A stretch of DNA of 29,734 nucleotides from JAAZDN01 sp964440875 (lineage in GTDB: Bacteria; Bacillota_I; Bacilli_A; Erysipelotrichales; Erysipelotrichaceae): the NCBI GenBank assembly GCA_964440875.1, contig CAYTTS010000008.1, positions 1 through 29,734 of the forward strand, in the 5' to 3' direction. Position numbers and translations under genes: made by a program. This document shows positions 8,804 to 17,613 of this stretch, in pieces. How positions within the stretch are numbered: the stretch's first letter is position 1; every line of letters starts with the position of its first letter. Below the pieces are notes generated by a model. It was given only the letters and a program-made list of their open reading frames with translations. It did not search any database and was not told where the DNA came from.

Positions 8804-9764
8804 TATCTAAACCTGAGGCAATACTATATAAATATGAATCTATATCAAACTCTACTAGATCACTTGGTTTTTCACCAACACCTACAAAAACAACCGGTAA
8901 TTCAAGAACATTTTTAATACCGATAATAATACCACCCTTGGCAGTACCATCCATCTTACTTAAAACAATTCCATTAACATTTGTTGATTCTAAGAAGACA
9001 CTTGCCTGTGATAGACCATTTTGACCTGTTGTACTGTCAATAACTAACCAAACAGCATGTGGTGCACCTGGAATCTCACGATCAATAACACGATTCATCT
9101 TTTCTAACTCATTCATTAAGTTCTTCTTATTTTGAAGTCTTCCAGCTGTGTCAACTAATAATATATCTATATCATTATCTTTAGCATAGCGACAACCATC
9201 AACTATCGCAGCACTTGGATCACCATTCTCAATACCTTTAATTACTGGTATATCTAAAGTTTCACCCCAACGTGCTAACTGATCAATTGCACCAGCTCTA
9301 AATGTATCCGCTGCAACTGCCGCAACCTTATGTCCTTCAGCTTTATATTTACTCATTAGTTTTGCACAAGTAGTTGTTTTCCCACTACCATTAACTCCCA
9401 CTAAAAGAATAACTTTAACCCCATCTTCATTAATAAAGCTAAAGTTGTCATCATCCTTACCATATATTGCTGCCATACTTTCAACGACAAACTCCATCGC
9501 ACGTGCAAAGTTATGAATAACATAATCTCTATCATAATCTTTTAATTGCTTAACGATCAGTTCGGCAGTTTCATAACCAATATCACTCTCTAGTAGCAAA
9601 ATCATTAACTCTTCTAAAAATTCTTCATCCACTTTTTTGAATTTTTTCTGTAATTGATCCGCCCCTAAGGTAAAGTTATCACTAGTTCTTTTAAAACCAC
9701 TAAGATATTCCTCTTTATTCTCTTTACCTAAAACCTTATTTTTAAGCTTCTTAAGAAAACTCAT
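8790..9764 (-). CDS. ftsY: Signal recognition particle receptor FtsY
   Basis: 324 residues from the ATG at 9764. A GTG six bases upstream (9770) is in frame, but the ribosome binding site GAGGTGA (9771-9777) directly abuts it and gives a proper 6-base spacing only to the ATG. A short basic N-terminus suits membrane contact; the long acidic A domain of E. coli FtsY is missing, as usual in Gram-positives. The NG domain shows GVNGSGKT (123-130), DTFRAGA, DTAGRLQNKKNL and SKMDGTAKGG. FtsY receives ribosome-SRP complexes at the membrane. The gene overlaps the end of smc by 14 bases and ylxM by 14 bases. Confidence 0.97.
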   Translation of the reverse strand: MSFLKKLKNKVLGKENKEEYLSGFKRTSDNFTLGADQLQKKFKKVDEEFLEELMILLLESDIGYETAELIVKQLKDYDRDYVIHNFARAMEFVVESMAAIYGKDDDNFSFINEDGVKVILLVGVNGSGKTTTCAKLMSKYKAEGHKVAAVAADTFRAGAIDQLARWGETLDIPVIKGIENGDPSAAIVDGCRYAKDNDIDILLVDTAGRLQNKKNLMNELEKMNRVIDREIPGAPHAVWLVIDSTTGQNGLSQASVFLESTNVNGIVLSKMDGTAKGGIIIGIKNVLELPVVFVGVGEKPSDLVEFDIDSYLYSIASGLDNVRK

Positions 9765-12699
9765 TAGCACTCACCTCTTCTGCAAAGTTTCTTGCTTCCT
9801 TTAATTCTACTTTCAACATTTGTGAAACACCTTGAAGTGGCATTGTCACTCCGTATAAGACTTCAACCTTAGACATCGTACCTGGTCTATGTGTTACAAC
9901 GATAAATTGTGTATCTTTACTAAACTCATTTAAATAATTTGAGAATCTTTCAACGTTCGCTTGATCAAGCGCTGCTTCAACCTCATCAAATATACATAAT
10001 GGAACTGGTCTTGCTTTTAAGATTGCAAATAAGACAGATATTGCAATTAACGCTTTCTCTCCTCCTGAGAACAATCTAATATTTTGAACACTCTTTCCTG
10101 GAGGCTGTACATTAATATCAATTCCCGTATTTAGTAAATCATCTGGATCCTCAAGTATTAAATTAGCAGTTCCACCACCAAATAACTTTTTAAAGACATC
10201 TTGAAGTTCATCATTAATCTTGTAGAACATTTCTTCAAACTCTAAAGTCATCACTTCGTCCATCTCATCAATAACAGTTAATAATTTATCACGAGATCCT
10301 ACTAAGTCTTCATACTGATGGGTAATAAATTCAAATCTCTCACTTATTTCAGCATACTCTTCAGGAGCACTCATATTAACATTACCTAAATCTTCAATTT
10401 CACGTCTCAAGTTAGATACTTCTGACCTCTCATTTGAGTAGTCACTACTCTCATAATCTTGTTTAGCTTTCTCATAAGTTAGTTGATACTCAGATGCTAA
10501 TCTTTGAAGATCATTATCAATTTTACTTTCCGCTTTAACAATATTTAACTTAAATTCGTTTAAATTTTCTAAAGTATCTTTATATTGAAGTTTAATTTGT
10601 CTTATTTGAACTTCACGACGTTCTATTTCATTACTGATTTGATATTTCTCGTTATTTTTACTCTTTATTAAAATATTCATCTCATCTCTTTTTAAATAAG
10701 ATTCATTTAATAATTTAATTAGCTCATCACTAAAAGTAATATCTTCTTCATTATTACTCTTATCATTAGGCGATAATACTTCTAACTCATTTTGTAATCT
10801 TTCATATTTCGCACGTTTTGCTTCAATGACCGGTTCTAATTGTGCCAAACTGATTCGATTATTCATCAAGCTAGCTTCAATATTTAACTTTGTATTTTCA
10901 ATTGTATTAGCAACATTTGTATACTTTTGTAATAATTCAGTATTTTTAGCAATATCTTCTTCAAGTTTATCTAATTCTTTTTGCATTGTTAATGGAGAAA
11001 AATTATCTCTTGTGGTACCACCCGTTTGTGATCCACCTGCATTGATGATTTCACCTTCAAGTGTCACAACTTTATAACGATACTGTAGTCTTTTTGCTAT
11101 TTCTTGAGCATTGATTAATGTATCAGCAACTATCGTATTATTTAAAAATGAGTCAACGACATTATCAAACTTCTCTTCATTTTTAACAAAATGACTTCCA
11201 AGACCTAAATAACCTTTAGTATTGTTTAATATTATTTCATCTTGATCGCGGATAAATCTTGGTTTAATTACACTTAATGGTAAAAACGTTGCCCTACCGC
11301 TTTTATTAGTCTTTAAAAAGTTTATTGCATCTCTAGAACTTCTTTCATCTTCAACAACTATAAAGTACATAGAACCACCAAGAGCTGTAGTGATCGCTTG
11401 TTCAAAACCATCATCAACTTCTATTAAATTAGCTAAGACATCATGTACTCCAATAATACTATTTTTAGCCTTTAGAATTGCGTTTACACCTTGTTGTTGT
11501 CTAAATGGTTGCTCTATCATTGTCTTAAGCACATCTTGGCGACTATTAAGTCTTCTTAATACTAAATTAGTCTCATTTAAACTTTGGTTATGTTTAATAT
11601 GTTTATCTAAGGTAGCATCTAATTGTTGATTTAGTTGTTCAACTTCAATTGATATTTCTTTATGGCGTGCTAATCTATCATCATATTCAAATTTCGCTTC
11701 ATTTAGCAAAGATCTTAATTGCTGAATCTTAATCTCATTTGACCCAGATTCTAATAAGTATTTTCTTTTCTCATCAATTTCTACTCGACGTGTTTCTAGT
11801 ACTTGAATCTCACTAACTACTTCTAAAATTCCATTTTGGAGTTCATTAATTTCACGGTCGATATGACGTAGTTCACTTCTGCTTTCACTTATCTTTAATT
11901 CATGAACATTTACTGATGTTTCAAAGACAGCATAATCAGATTGGAATTTCTCCAAATCTTCATTAAGGCTTTCTAGTTTATCATTAAAAAATGTAATATC
12001 TGAAACTAATACAGCAATCTCAATTTTTTCTAGTCTCTCTCTTAATTCACGATATTTTAGCGCTTTATCTTTTGCACGTTTTAACGGTTTTACTTGTCTT
12101 TCAAGCTCACCTAAAATATCTTGAACACGTTCTAAGTTTTCTTGTGTGCGATTTAGTTTACTTAATGATTCAATCTTACGTTTTTTATATTTTGATACTC
12201 CAGCAGCCTCTTCAAATAAAGCACGACGATCAACTGGTCTAGCTTCAGCAAAGGAGCTAATATTACCTTGTGAAATCATACTTAATGAATCACGTCCAAT
12301 ACCGGTATCCATAATTAATTCTTGAATATCTTTTAATCTTACCGGTGTTTTATTTATGAAGTATTCACCTTCACTATTTTCTCTATGTATTCTTCTTGTA
12401 ATTTCAACTTCATTAAACTCGCTATTTAAAAATTTATTTTCATTATTGAATACTAATGTAACTTCTGCTAGATTCATTTGCTTACGATCAGCACTACCTG
12501 AAAAAATAACATCTGACATGCTACTTCCTCTAAGTGATTTTGCTGATTGTTCGCCTAAAACCCAACGAATTGCATCTGTTATATTTGATTTACCGCAACC
12601 ATTGGGGCCAACGATTCCAGTTATTGATTTATCAAAGTTTATAACTACTTTCTCTGCGAAAGATTTAAATCCCTGCATTTCAATTCTTTTGAGAAACAT
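9751..12699 (-). CDS. smc: Chromosome partition protein SMC, short-armed form
   Basis: 982 residues. The N-terminal ATPase head has GPNGCGKSNI (31-40); a coiled coil runs about 165-400; the hinge about 410-560 (GVHDVLANLI, then GRATFLPL, and a GGSQTGG segment); the return coil about 570-800; and the C-terminal head has a signature FSGGEK (876-881; usually LSGG) and Walker B CIFDEVEAALD (902-912). SMC works with ScpA and ScpB (not in the window) to compact and separate chromosomes. It is about 200 residues shorter than the B. subtilis protein, the loss falling in the arms; mycoplasma SMC proteins have about this length. An AAAGGA ribosome binding site lies 10 bases before the start. First gene of a five-gene operon. 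Confidence 0.97.
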   Translation of the reverse strand: MFLKRIEMQGFKSFAEKVVINFDKSITGIVGPNGCGKSNITDAIRWVLGEQSAKSLRGSSMSDVIFSGSADRKQMNLAEVTLVFNNENKFLNSEFNEVEITRRIHRENSEGEYFINKTPVRLKDIQELIMDTGIGRDSLSMISQGNISSFAEARPVDRRALFEEAAGVSKYKKRKIESLSKLNRTQENLERVQDILGELERQVKPLKRAKDKALKYRELRERLEKIEIAVLVSDITFFNDKLESLNEDLEKFQSDYAVFETSVNVHELKISESRSELRHIDREINELQNGILEVVSEIQVLETRRVEIDEKRKYLLESGSNEIKIQQLRSLLNEAKFEYDDRLARHKEISIEVEQLNQQLDATLDKHIKHNQSLNETNLVLRRLNSRQDVLKTMIEQPFRQQQGVNAILKAKNSIIGVHDVLANLIEVDDGFEQAITTALGGSMYFIVVEDERSSRDAINFLKTNKSGRATFLPLSVIKPRFIRDQDEIILNNTKGYLGLGSHFVKNEEKFDNVVDSFLNNTIVADTLINAQEIAKRLQYRYKVVTLEGEIINAGGSQTGGTTRDNFSPLTMQKELDKLEEDIAKNTELLQKYTNVANTIENTKLNIEASLMNNRISLAQLEPVIEAKRAKYERLQNELEVLSPNDKSNNEEDITFSDELIKLLNESYLKRDEMNILIKSKNNEKYQISNEIERREVQIRQIKLQYKDTLENLNEFKLNIVKAESKIDNDLQRLASEYQLTYEKAKQDYESSDYSNERSEVSNLRREIEDLGNVNMSAPEEYAEISERFEFITHQYEDLVGSRDKLLTVIDEMDEVMTLEFEEMFYKINDELQDVFKKLFGGGTANLILEDPDDLLNTGIDINVQPPGKSVQNIRLFSGGEKALIAISVLFAILKARPVPLCIFDEVEAALDQANVERFSNYLNEFSKDTQFIVVTHRPGTMSKVEVLYGVTMPLQGVSQMLKVELKEARNFAEEVSANEFS

Positions 12700-12739
12700 T
12701 CATAACCATTCCTTTCCCAGACAATTTATAATCTATATT

Positions 12740-12745
12740 ATTATA
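12740..12745 (-). promoter_or_regulatory. Probable -10 element of the smc operon
   Basis: A perfect TATAAT on the minus strand, 40 bases before the smc start codon and just beyond the hup terminator. It lacks the TG extension seen at most other promoters here (it reads TTG before TATAAT), and only a weak -35 (TTTAAT-like) is found 17 bases upstream. Confidence 0.45.
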
Positions 12746-12773
12746 CAATATTTACCCCTTTAATTAAACTCTA

Positions 12774-12810
12774 TATAAAAAAACTGTAACCACTAATATG
12801 TAGTTACAGT
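12774..12810 (-). terminator. Rho-independent terminator after hup
   Basis: ACTGTAAC (12783-12790) pairs with GTTACAGT (12803-12810) around a 12-base loop; in the minus direction the stem is followed by seven T residues (12782-12776). It lies 22 bases after the hup stop codon and separates hup from smc. Confidence 0.88.
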
Positions 12811-12832
12811 CTTCGTGAATAAATTCTATATT

Positions 12833-13120
12833 TTATTCGTTTACTGCATCTCTTAAAGCTTTAGCCGCTCTGAATGCTGGCGTGTTTGAAGCTTTGATTG
12901 TAATTCTTTCTTTTGTTGCAGGATTAATTCCAGGACGTTCTGGACGGTGTCTTACTTCAAACTTACCGAAACCACTAAGTTCAACCGTTCCACCTTTTGC
13001 TAATGTAGCTGTAAATGAATCTAATACAAAGTTAACAATTTCCGTTGCTTCCTTTTTTGTACTATCAAATTCTTCAGCAATACTATCTACTAATGCTTTT
13101 TTATTTAATACTTTACTCAT
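12833..13120 (-). CDS. hup: DNA-binding protein HU
   Basis: 95 residues from the ATG at 13120. An in-frame ATG at 13135 would give 100 residues, but it overlaps the strong ribosome binding site GGAGGA (13128-13133), which sits 7 bases before the 13120 start; the first residues from there (MSKVLNKKALVDSIA) match the HU family start. Visible hallmarks are the VELSGFGKFEVRHRPER beta-arm with GINPATKE at its tip, and the C-terminal AFRAAKALRDAV. HU is the abundant nucleoid protein that bends DNA. It is a single-gene unit with its own promoter and terminator. There is one gene, so it is probably a homodimer. Confidence 0.97.
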   Translation of the reverse strand: MSKVLNKKALVDSIAEEFDSTKKEATEIVNFVLDSFTATLAKGGTVELSGFGKFEVRHRPERPGINPATKERITIKASNTPAFRAAKALRDAVNE

Positions 13121-13144
13121 ATAGAATTCCTCCATTCTTACTAT

Positions 13145-13173
13145 ATTTTAACATTTAATGTAGACAAGCACAA
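13145..13173 (-). promoter_or_regulatory. hup promoter
   Basis: On the minus strand, TTGTGC (13173-13168) is followed after exactly 17 bases by TAAAAT (13150-13145), which is preceded by TGT, making an extended -10. The -10 ends 24 bases before the chosen hup start. This is the most complete -35/-10 pair I can see in the window, which suits a highly expressed gene. Confidence 0.65.
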
Positions 13174-13189
13174 CTAAATAAGCCTTTTA

Positions 13190-14185
13190 TTACAGTATAG
13201 ACTCGTTTTTTAGTTCTCTTGTCATTAACTCAACAATTATCTCATTAATATTAGCATCATTGTATAAAACATCATAAACAGCTTGTGAAATTGGCATAGA
13301 AATATTATGTATTTCTGCTAGGTGTACTACCTCTTTTACAGCTTTTGTTCCTTCTACTGTTTTTTTGTTATTATCCCAAAATGACTTTGCACCATTCTTT
13401 CCAATTTCAACACCTGCTTGAAAGTTTCTTGAATGTGGACTAGTTGCAGTTACAATTAGATCACCAACACCTGTTAATCCTAAAAAGGTATCAAGTTTTC
13501 CACCCATTGCCATACCTAATCTGCTCATCTCAGCTAGACCGCGTGTAATTAATGCTGCCGTAGCGTTATCTCCCAGACCTGAACCACTGACAATACCACT
13601 TGCTAGTGCAATAACGTTTTTAACCGCCGCACCAATTTCAGCTCCAATCATATCATCGCTCGTATATACTCTAAAGTATTCATTAGAGAATAAGTTTTGA
13701 ACTTTATGAGCTAATTCTAAATCTTCTGATACTGATACAATTGCCGTTTCAAGTCTTAGAATTACTTCTTCAGCATGTGTTGGTCCAACTAATGATACAA
13801 CTCCATTAAAAATATCTTTTGATACTAATCTTTTAATTGCTACAGATAATCTTTCACTACTATCAACATAAAATCCTTTTGATACATTTATGATACTTAC
13901 CTTTTTATCGACTGTCTGATTAATATTTTCTATTACACTAGTTAATGCAGAAGACGGTGTTGCAATAAGTAAAAAATCGCAATCTTTTAAATCATTAAAG
14001 TCATTAGTCGCTTTTATATTTTCATTTATTTTAACATTTGGTAAATATGAAACTTCATGATTACTATTAATATTATTAACCTCATCCTTACTTCTTCCCC
14101 AAATGATATTTTCTACTTTATTATCAGTCAATACTTGAGACAAAGCTACACCCCAAGATCCACTTCCTATAATTCCAACTTTCAT
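13190..14185 (-). CDS. gpsA: Glycerol-3-phosphate dehydrogenase [NAD(P)+]
   Basis: 331 residues, normal length. The N-terminal nucleotide-binding fold begins with IIGSGSWGVAL (GSGSWG 7-12). Other family motifs are GPTHAEEV, the active-site stretch GAAVKNVIALASG with its conserved lysine, GLGDNATAALITRGLAEM and GLTGVGDLIVTATSPHSRN. The enzyme reduces dihydroxyacetone phosphate to sn-glycerol 3-phosphate for membrane phospholipid synthesis. The start codon directly follows the der stop codon, with the ribosome binding site AAAGGAG inside the end of der; der-gpsA is a conserved Firmicutes pairing. It is the last gene of the pepQ operon; I see no clear terminator in the 69 bases before hup. Confidence 0.97.
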   Translation of the reverse strand: MKVGIIGSGSWGVALSQVLTDNKVENIIWGRSKDEVNNINSNHEVSYLPNVKINENIKATNDFNDLKDCDFLLIATPSSALTSVIENINQTVDKKVSIINVSKGFYVDSSERLSVAIKRLVSKDIFNGVVSLVGPTHAEEVILRLETAIVSVSEDLELAHKVQNLFSNEYFRVYTSDDMIGAEIGAAVKNVIALASGIVSGSGLGDNATAALITRGLAEMSRLGMAMGGKLDTFLGLTGVGDLIVTATSPHSRNFQAGVEIGKNGAKSFWDNNKKTVEGTKAVKEVVHLAEIHNISMPISQAVYDVLYNDANINEIIVELMTRELKNESIL

Positions 14186-15502
14186 TTACTCACTCCTTTT
14201 ACGAGCAATTATTCTGATTGGTGTACCATCAAAGATAAATGCTTCTCTTAGTCTATTCTCTAAATATCGTTTATATGAGAAGTGAACTAAGTTTTCATCA
14301 TTAACGAAGATAACAAAAGTTGGTGGCACAGTAGATACCTGTGTCGCATAGTAAATTCTTAACCTTCTACCATTGTGAATTGGTGGTGGAGTCATAACTT
14401 GAGCATCTAGTATTACTTCATTTAAAACAGAAGTAGATATTCTTCTATTACTATTCTCATATAACTCTTTAACTAAAGGTATAATTCTATTTACCCTTTG
14501 ACCTGTTAGTGATGAAATAAAGATTACTGGCGCATAACGTAAGTATACAAATTCATTACGAATCTTCTCTTCCATCTCATGCATATCTTTCTCATCAGGA
14601 TCAACAACATCCCACTTGTTATAAGCAATAATGATGGGCTTACCAGCGTCAACAGCGTAGCCGGCAACCGTTTTATCCTGTTCAACAATACCCTTCTCAC
14701 CATCGATTACAAAGACAATAACATCAGCCTTATCAATTGCACTCATGGCACGAAGTACTGAATACTTTTCAATACTTTCAAATACTTTACCACGTTTTCT
14801 AATACCCGCGGTATCTACTACAACAAACTCTTCACCAGTCTCTTCATCAATAAATCTTGAGTCAACAGCATCTCTAGTAGTACCTTCAATATTACTTACA
14901 ATAACTCTCTCTTCTTTTAAAATATTATTTACTAATGTTGATTTACCAACATTTGGTCTTCCAATAACCGCAAACCTAATCGCATCATCTTTTGGATCTA
15001 CGCTAATATTTTCAAGTGATTTAACAACAGCATCTAAAACATCACCAACACCAATTCCATGTTCACCAGAAAGAGCGATTGGATCTCCTAGACCTAAGTT
15101 ATAAAACTCATAAATATTATGTACGTGTTCGATATCGTCGATTTTATTAACAGCTAAAATAATTTCCTTACCACTACTTCTTAATAATTTAGCAATATGA
15201 TAATCATCTTCTAATAATCCTGTTAAACCATCTGTAATAAAGATAATCGTATCAGCTTCTTCAATCGCTATATCAACTTGCATATTTATTTCATCTTGAA
15301 AACTAGCATCCTCCAATTGGATACCACCAGTATCAATTAAATTAAATTTACGAGTTAGCCATTCAACTTGAGCATAGATACGATCCCTTGTAACTCCAGG
15401 GCTATCTTCAACAATAGAAACTCTTTCACCGACAAAACGGTTAAATATCGTTGATTTCCCAACGTTTGGACGGCCTACTACAGCAACTGTTCCACTAATC
15501 AT
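14186..15502 (-). CDS. der: Ribosome-assembly GTPase Der (EngA)
   Basis: 438 residues with two tandem GTPase domains and a C-terminal KH-like domain, the diagnostic Der layout. Domain 1: GRPNVGKST (10-18), the DSPGVTRDR switch, DTGG, NKID. Domain 2: GRPNVGKST (about 180-188), EGTTRDAVDS, DTAGIRKRGKV, NKWD. The KH-like end contains TPPPIHNGRRLRIYY. Der matures the large ribosomal subunit. The start overlaps the cmk stop as ATGA, so cmk ends in TGA. cmk-der-gpsA is a common gene order in Firmicutes. Everything looks intact. Confidence 0.98.
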   Translation of the reverse strand: MISGTVAVVGRPNVGKSTIFNRFVGERVSIVEDSPGVTRDRIYAQVEWLTRKFNLIDTGGIQLEDASFQDEINMQVDIAIEEADTIIFITDGLTGLLEDDYHIAKLLRSSGKEIILAVNKIDDIEHVHNIYEFYNLGLGDPIALSGEHGIGVGDVLDAVVKSLENISVDPKDDAIRFAVIGRPNVGKSTLVNNILKEERVIVSNIEGTTRDAVDSRFIDEETGEEFVVVDTAGIRKRGKVFESIEKYSVLRAMSAIDKADVIVFVIDGEKGIVEQDKTVAGYAVDAGKPIIIAYNKWDVVDPDEKDMHEMEEKIRNEFVYLRYAPVIFISSLTGQRVNRIIPLVKELYENSNRRISTSVLNEVILDAQVMTPPPIHNGRRLRIYYATQVSTVPPTFVIFVNDENLVHFSYKRYLENRLREAFIFDGTPIRIIARKRSE

Positions 15503-16164
15503 TTTAAATCACCTATCTTATTATCTACAATCTCAGATATAGCTTTTACTACTCCAGCAATATCTAAGTCACTCACATCTAATAAAATTGCATCATCTGC
15601 CTGTTTTAGTGGTGAGTGTTCTCTATTTTTATCTTGATAATCGCGTTTTGCGATATCTTCTCTTATATCAGCATAGTCTACATCTGAGCCACGTTTGATA
15701 TATTCATCATATCTTCTCTTAGCTCTTACATCGACATCTGCTTCTAAGTAAATTTTAACTAAAGCATTTGGAAGAACTACTGTTCCAATATCTCTACCTT
15801 CTAAAATATACCCTTTATTTTTAGCAATTTCTTGTTGAAGTAAGACTAATTTTTCTCTAACACCTAAATGCTTTGATGCTAAACTAGCCATCATAGATAC
15901 TTCATCATTTCTTATTTCATCACTTACTATTTTTCCATTTAAAATCATTTGACCTTTTTCATCAACTTTTAAATCTAGATCCTCAAAAAGAGTCATTACT
16001 GATTCTTCATTATTTACATCTAAATTATTTTTTAATACTAAATATCCTATGATACGGTACATTGCACCTGTATCCAATTTAACCAGATTATACTTCTCTG
16101 CTATTAAATCGGCTATTGTACTCTTACCTGCGGCACTTGGGCCATCAATAGCAATATTAAACAT
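15499..16164 (-). CDS. cmk: Cytidylate kinase
   Basis: 221 residues. P-loop GPSAAGKST (8-16), the DTGAMYR substrate segment, the LEGRDIGTVV signature, and the C-terminal lid with RAKRRYDEY and KRDYQDKNREHSP. It phosphorylates CMP and dCMP with ATP. It starts one base after the tail-anchored protein gene and ends in TGA, overlapping the der start (ATGA). Nothing odd is seen. Confidence 0.97.
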   Translation of the reverse strand: MFNIAIDGPSAAGKSTIADLIAEKYNLVKLDTGAMYRIIGYLVLKNNLDVNNEESVMTLFEDLDLKVDEKGQMILNGKIVSDEIRNDEVSMMASLASKHLGVREKLVLLQQEIAKNKGYILEGRDIGTVVLPNALVKIYLEADVDVRAKRRYDEYIKRGSDVDYADIREDIAKRDYQDKNREHSPLKQADDAILLDVSDLDIAGVVKAISEIVDNKIGDLK

Positions 16165-16165
16165 T

Positions 16166-17020
16166 CTATAAACCTCTCTTCATATAAACCCACCAAATAC
16201 CATAAGCAATAATTATAATTAATGCTATTACTAAGAAGATAATAATTCCAGTTAAAATCTTATCAATTATTGAACCTTCTGCTTCAATAGTTTCTAATTC
16301 TTGTTCTTGAAGATCTAATTTTAAATTTAATGTTTGAGTTAACTCTAATAATTCGTTAGATTTAAAATCATTTACATGTTCTTCTTCGACAATCTCAACA
16401 ATTGGCTCTTCAACATGTTCTTCTTCAGTTGTTTCTACAAACTTTAGTTCATCAACTACTTCTTCAGTATCAACATAATCAATTATCTTTGAACTAGTTT
16501 CAATTTCCTCAAAGATATTAATAAGTTCTTCATCAGCTTTATCATTTAAAGTCTTAATAATCGGAACTTCATGACTATCGACAACTTCTTCTTCGACTTC
16601 CATGTTTTCTAAATCATTAATGATTTGTTTAATCTCAGAAGTTAGTTCTAAAACAGAGTTAGATTCACTTTTAACTTTATTTCCTTCTTCTAAATTGTTT
16701 AGTATATTTGTTTGAGTATCTTGGACAGATCTTAAGCCTTTATTAATGTTGTAATGCTTAACCTCTTCTATAAAGTCTGATAGTAAATCGCGATCAGATA
16801 AAATTTCTGTCTTATCAATTACTTTTTCAATTGATTCACTCTCTACATTAATCTTTTCATTTCTTTTTAAACGACTTGCTACATAGTCTTCTTCAACTTC
16901 ACTTTTAGACATACGATTTTTATAATCTCTAAGTGAGTTCTCGATTATTTCAGCACTGTTGTCTTCTATAATTTCTTTATATAAGTCGCTATTTTTTTTA
17001 ACTCTTGAATATTGGCTCAT
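16166..17020 (-). CDS. Tail-anchored acidic protein of unknown function
   Basis: 284 residues that I do not recognise. The first 40 residues are basic to mixed (MSQYSRVKKNSDLYKEII); the long middle is very rich in glutamate with runs such as VEEEVVDSHE and ETTEEEHVEE and is probably extended or coiled; residues about 257-279 form one strong membrane helix followed by MKRGL. There is no signal peptide, so the bulk should lie in the cytoplasm, anchored by its C-terminus. The gene has a strong GGAGG ribosome binding site and sits between efp and cmk in one operon, one base from cmk. The topology resembles cytoplasmic scaffold or division-associated membrane proteins, but no domain supports that and no function is claimed. 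Confidence 0.85.
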   Translation of the reverse strand: MSQYSRVKKNSDLYKEIIEDNSAEIIENSLRDYKNRMSKSEVEEDYVASRLKRNEKINVESESIEKVIDKTEILSDRDLLSDFIEEVKHYNINKGLRSVQDTQTNILNNLEEGNKVKSESNSVLELTSEIKQIINDLENMEVEEEVVDSHEVPIIKTLNDKADEELINIFEEIETSSKIIDYVDTEEVVDELKFVETTEEEHVEEPIVEIVEEEHVNDFKSNELLELTQTLNLKLDLQEQELETIEAEGSIIDKILTGIIIFLVIALIIIIAYGIWWVYMKRGL

Positions 17021-17045
17021 TGTCTATCCTCCTATTAAAAATTAC

Positions 17046-17603
17046 TTACGCTCTTGAACTATATTTTCCATCCTCAGTTGTAACTAAGATAACTTCATCT
17101 TGTTCAATAAATAGTGGAACTCTTACTTCAAGTCCAGTTTCTAATTTAGCATTCTTCATTGCTGCAGTTGCAGTATCGCCTTTAACAGCTGGTTCTGTTT
17201 CAACAACAGTTAATGCAATCTTGTCTGGTAAATTAACTCCTAAAACTTCGTTCTCATACATTACTACTTCAACATTTGAACTTTCTTTCATAAAGTTCAT
17301 TTCCCATTCTAATCTTTCTTTTGAAATTTGAATTTGTTCATAAGTTTCATTATCCATAAAAACAAAGTTTTCTCCATCATCATATAAATATTGCATTTCT
17401 TTTTTATCAATGTGAGCACGTTTTGCTTTGTCTCCACCAGTCCATGAAAGTTCAGTAATTGAACCTGTTCTCATATTTTTTACTTTCGTTTTAATACTCA
17501 TCTGGCTTCTTGCTGTTTTGTTATTAGTTTTATCTAATACCATTAATAACTCACCATCTAATACAAATGTCATTCCTGCTCTTAAATCGTTAACTAAAAT
17601 CAT
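17046..17603 (-). CDS. efp: Elongation factor P with arginine at the tip (R32)
   Basis: 185 residues, normal length, three beta-barrel domains. Domain 1 starts ILVNDLRAGMTF; domain 2 carries YLYDDGENFVFMD; domain 3 carries TVVETEPAVKGDTAT and ends YSSRA, all typical of EF-P. It rescues ribosomes stalled at proline runs. The loop that reaches the peptidyl-transferase centre reads NKTARSQMS, placing arginine at residue 32 where Bacilli usually have lysine in PGKG. That is closer to the TAR loop of the EfpL/YeiP paralogue or the arginine tip of EarP-modified EF-P than to B. subtilis EF-P. Strong GGAGG ribosome binding site; it lies directly after pepQ, as in other Bacilli. Confidence 0.95.
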   Translation of the reverse strand: MILVNDLRAGMTFVLDGELLMVLDKTNNKTARSQMSIKTKVKNMRTGSITELSWTGGDKAKRAHIDKKEMQYLYDDGENFVFMDNETYEQIQISKERLEWEMNFMKESSNVEVVMYENEVLGVNLPDKIALTVVETEPAVKGDTATAAMKNAKLETGLEVRVPLFIEQDEVILVTTEDGKYSSRA

Positions 17604-17613
17604 AATCTTCCTC

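Noticed and set aside
12356..12763. Plus-strand open frame of 135 codons opposite the smc start
   Set aside because: It is antisense to the conserved SMC ATPase head and to its leader, has no ribosome binding site and no recognisable product; it is a shadow of smc.
13121..13135. Upstream ATG of hup (five extra residues)
   Set aside because: The ATG overlaps the GGAGGA ribosome binding site that serves the ATG at 13120, and HU family proteins start there.
14745..15104. Plus-strand open frame of 119 codons inside der
   Set aside because: It is antisense to the first and second GTPase domains of Der and serine/threonine-rich in the way expected from the reverse complement of an AT-rich gene.
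17005..17331. Plus-strand open frame of 108 codons inside efp
   Set aside because: It is antisense to the conserved EF-P gene, with no ribosome binding site.
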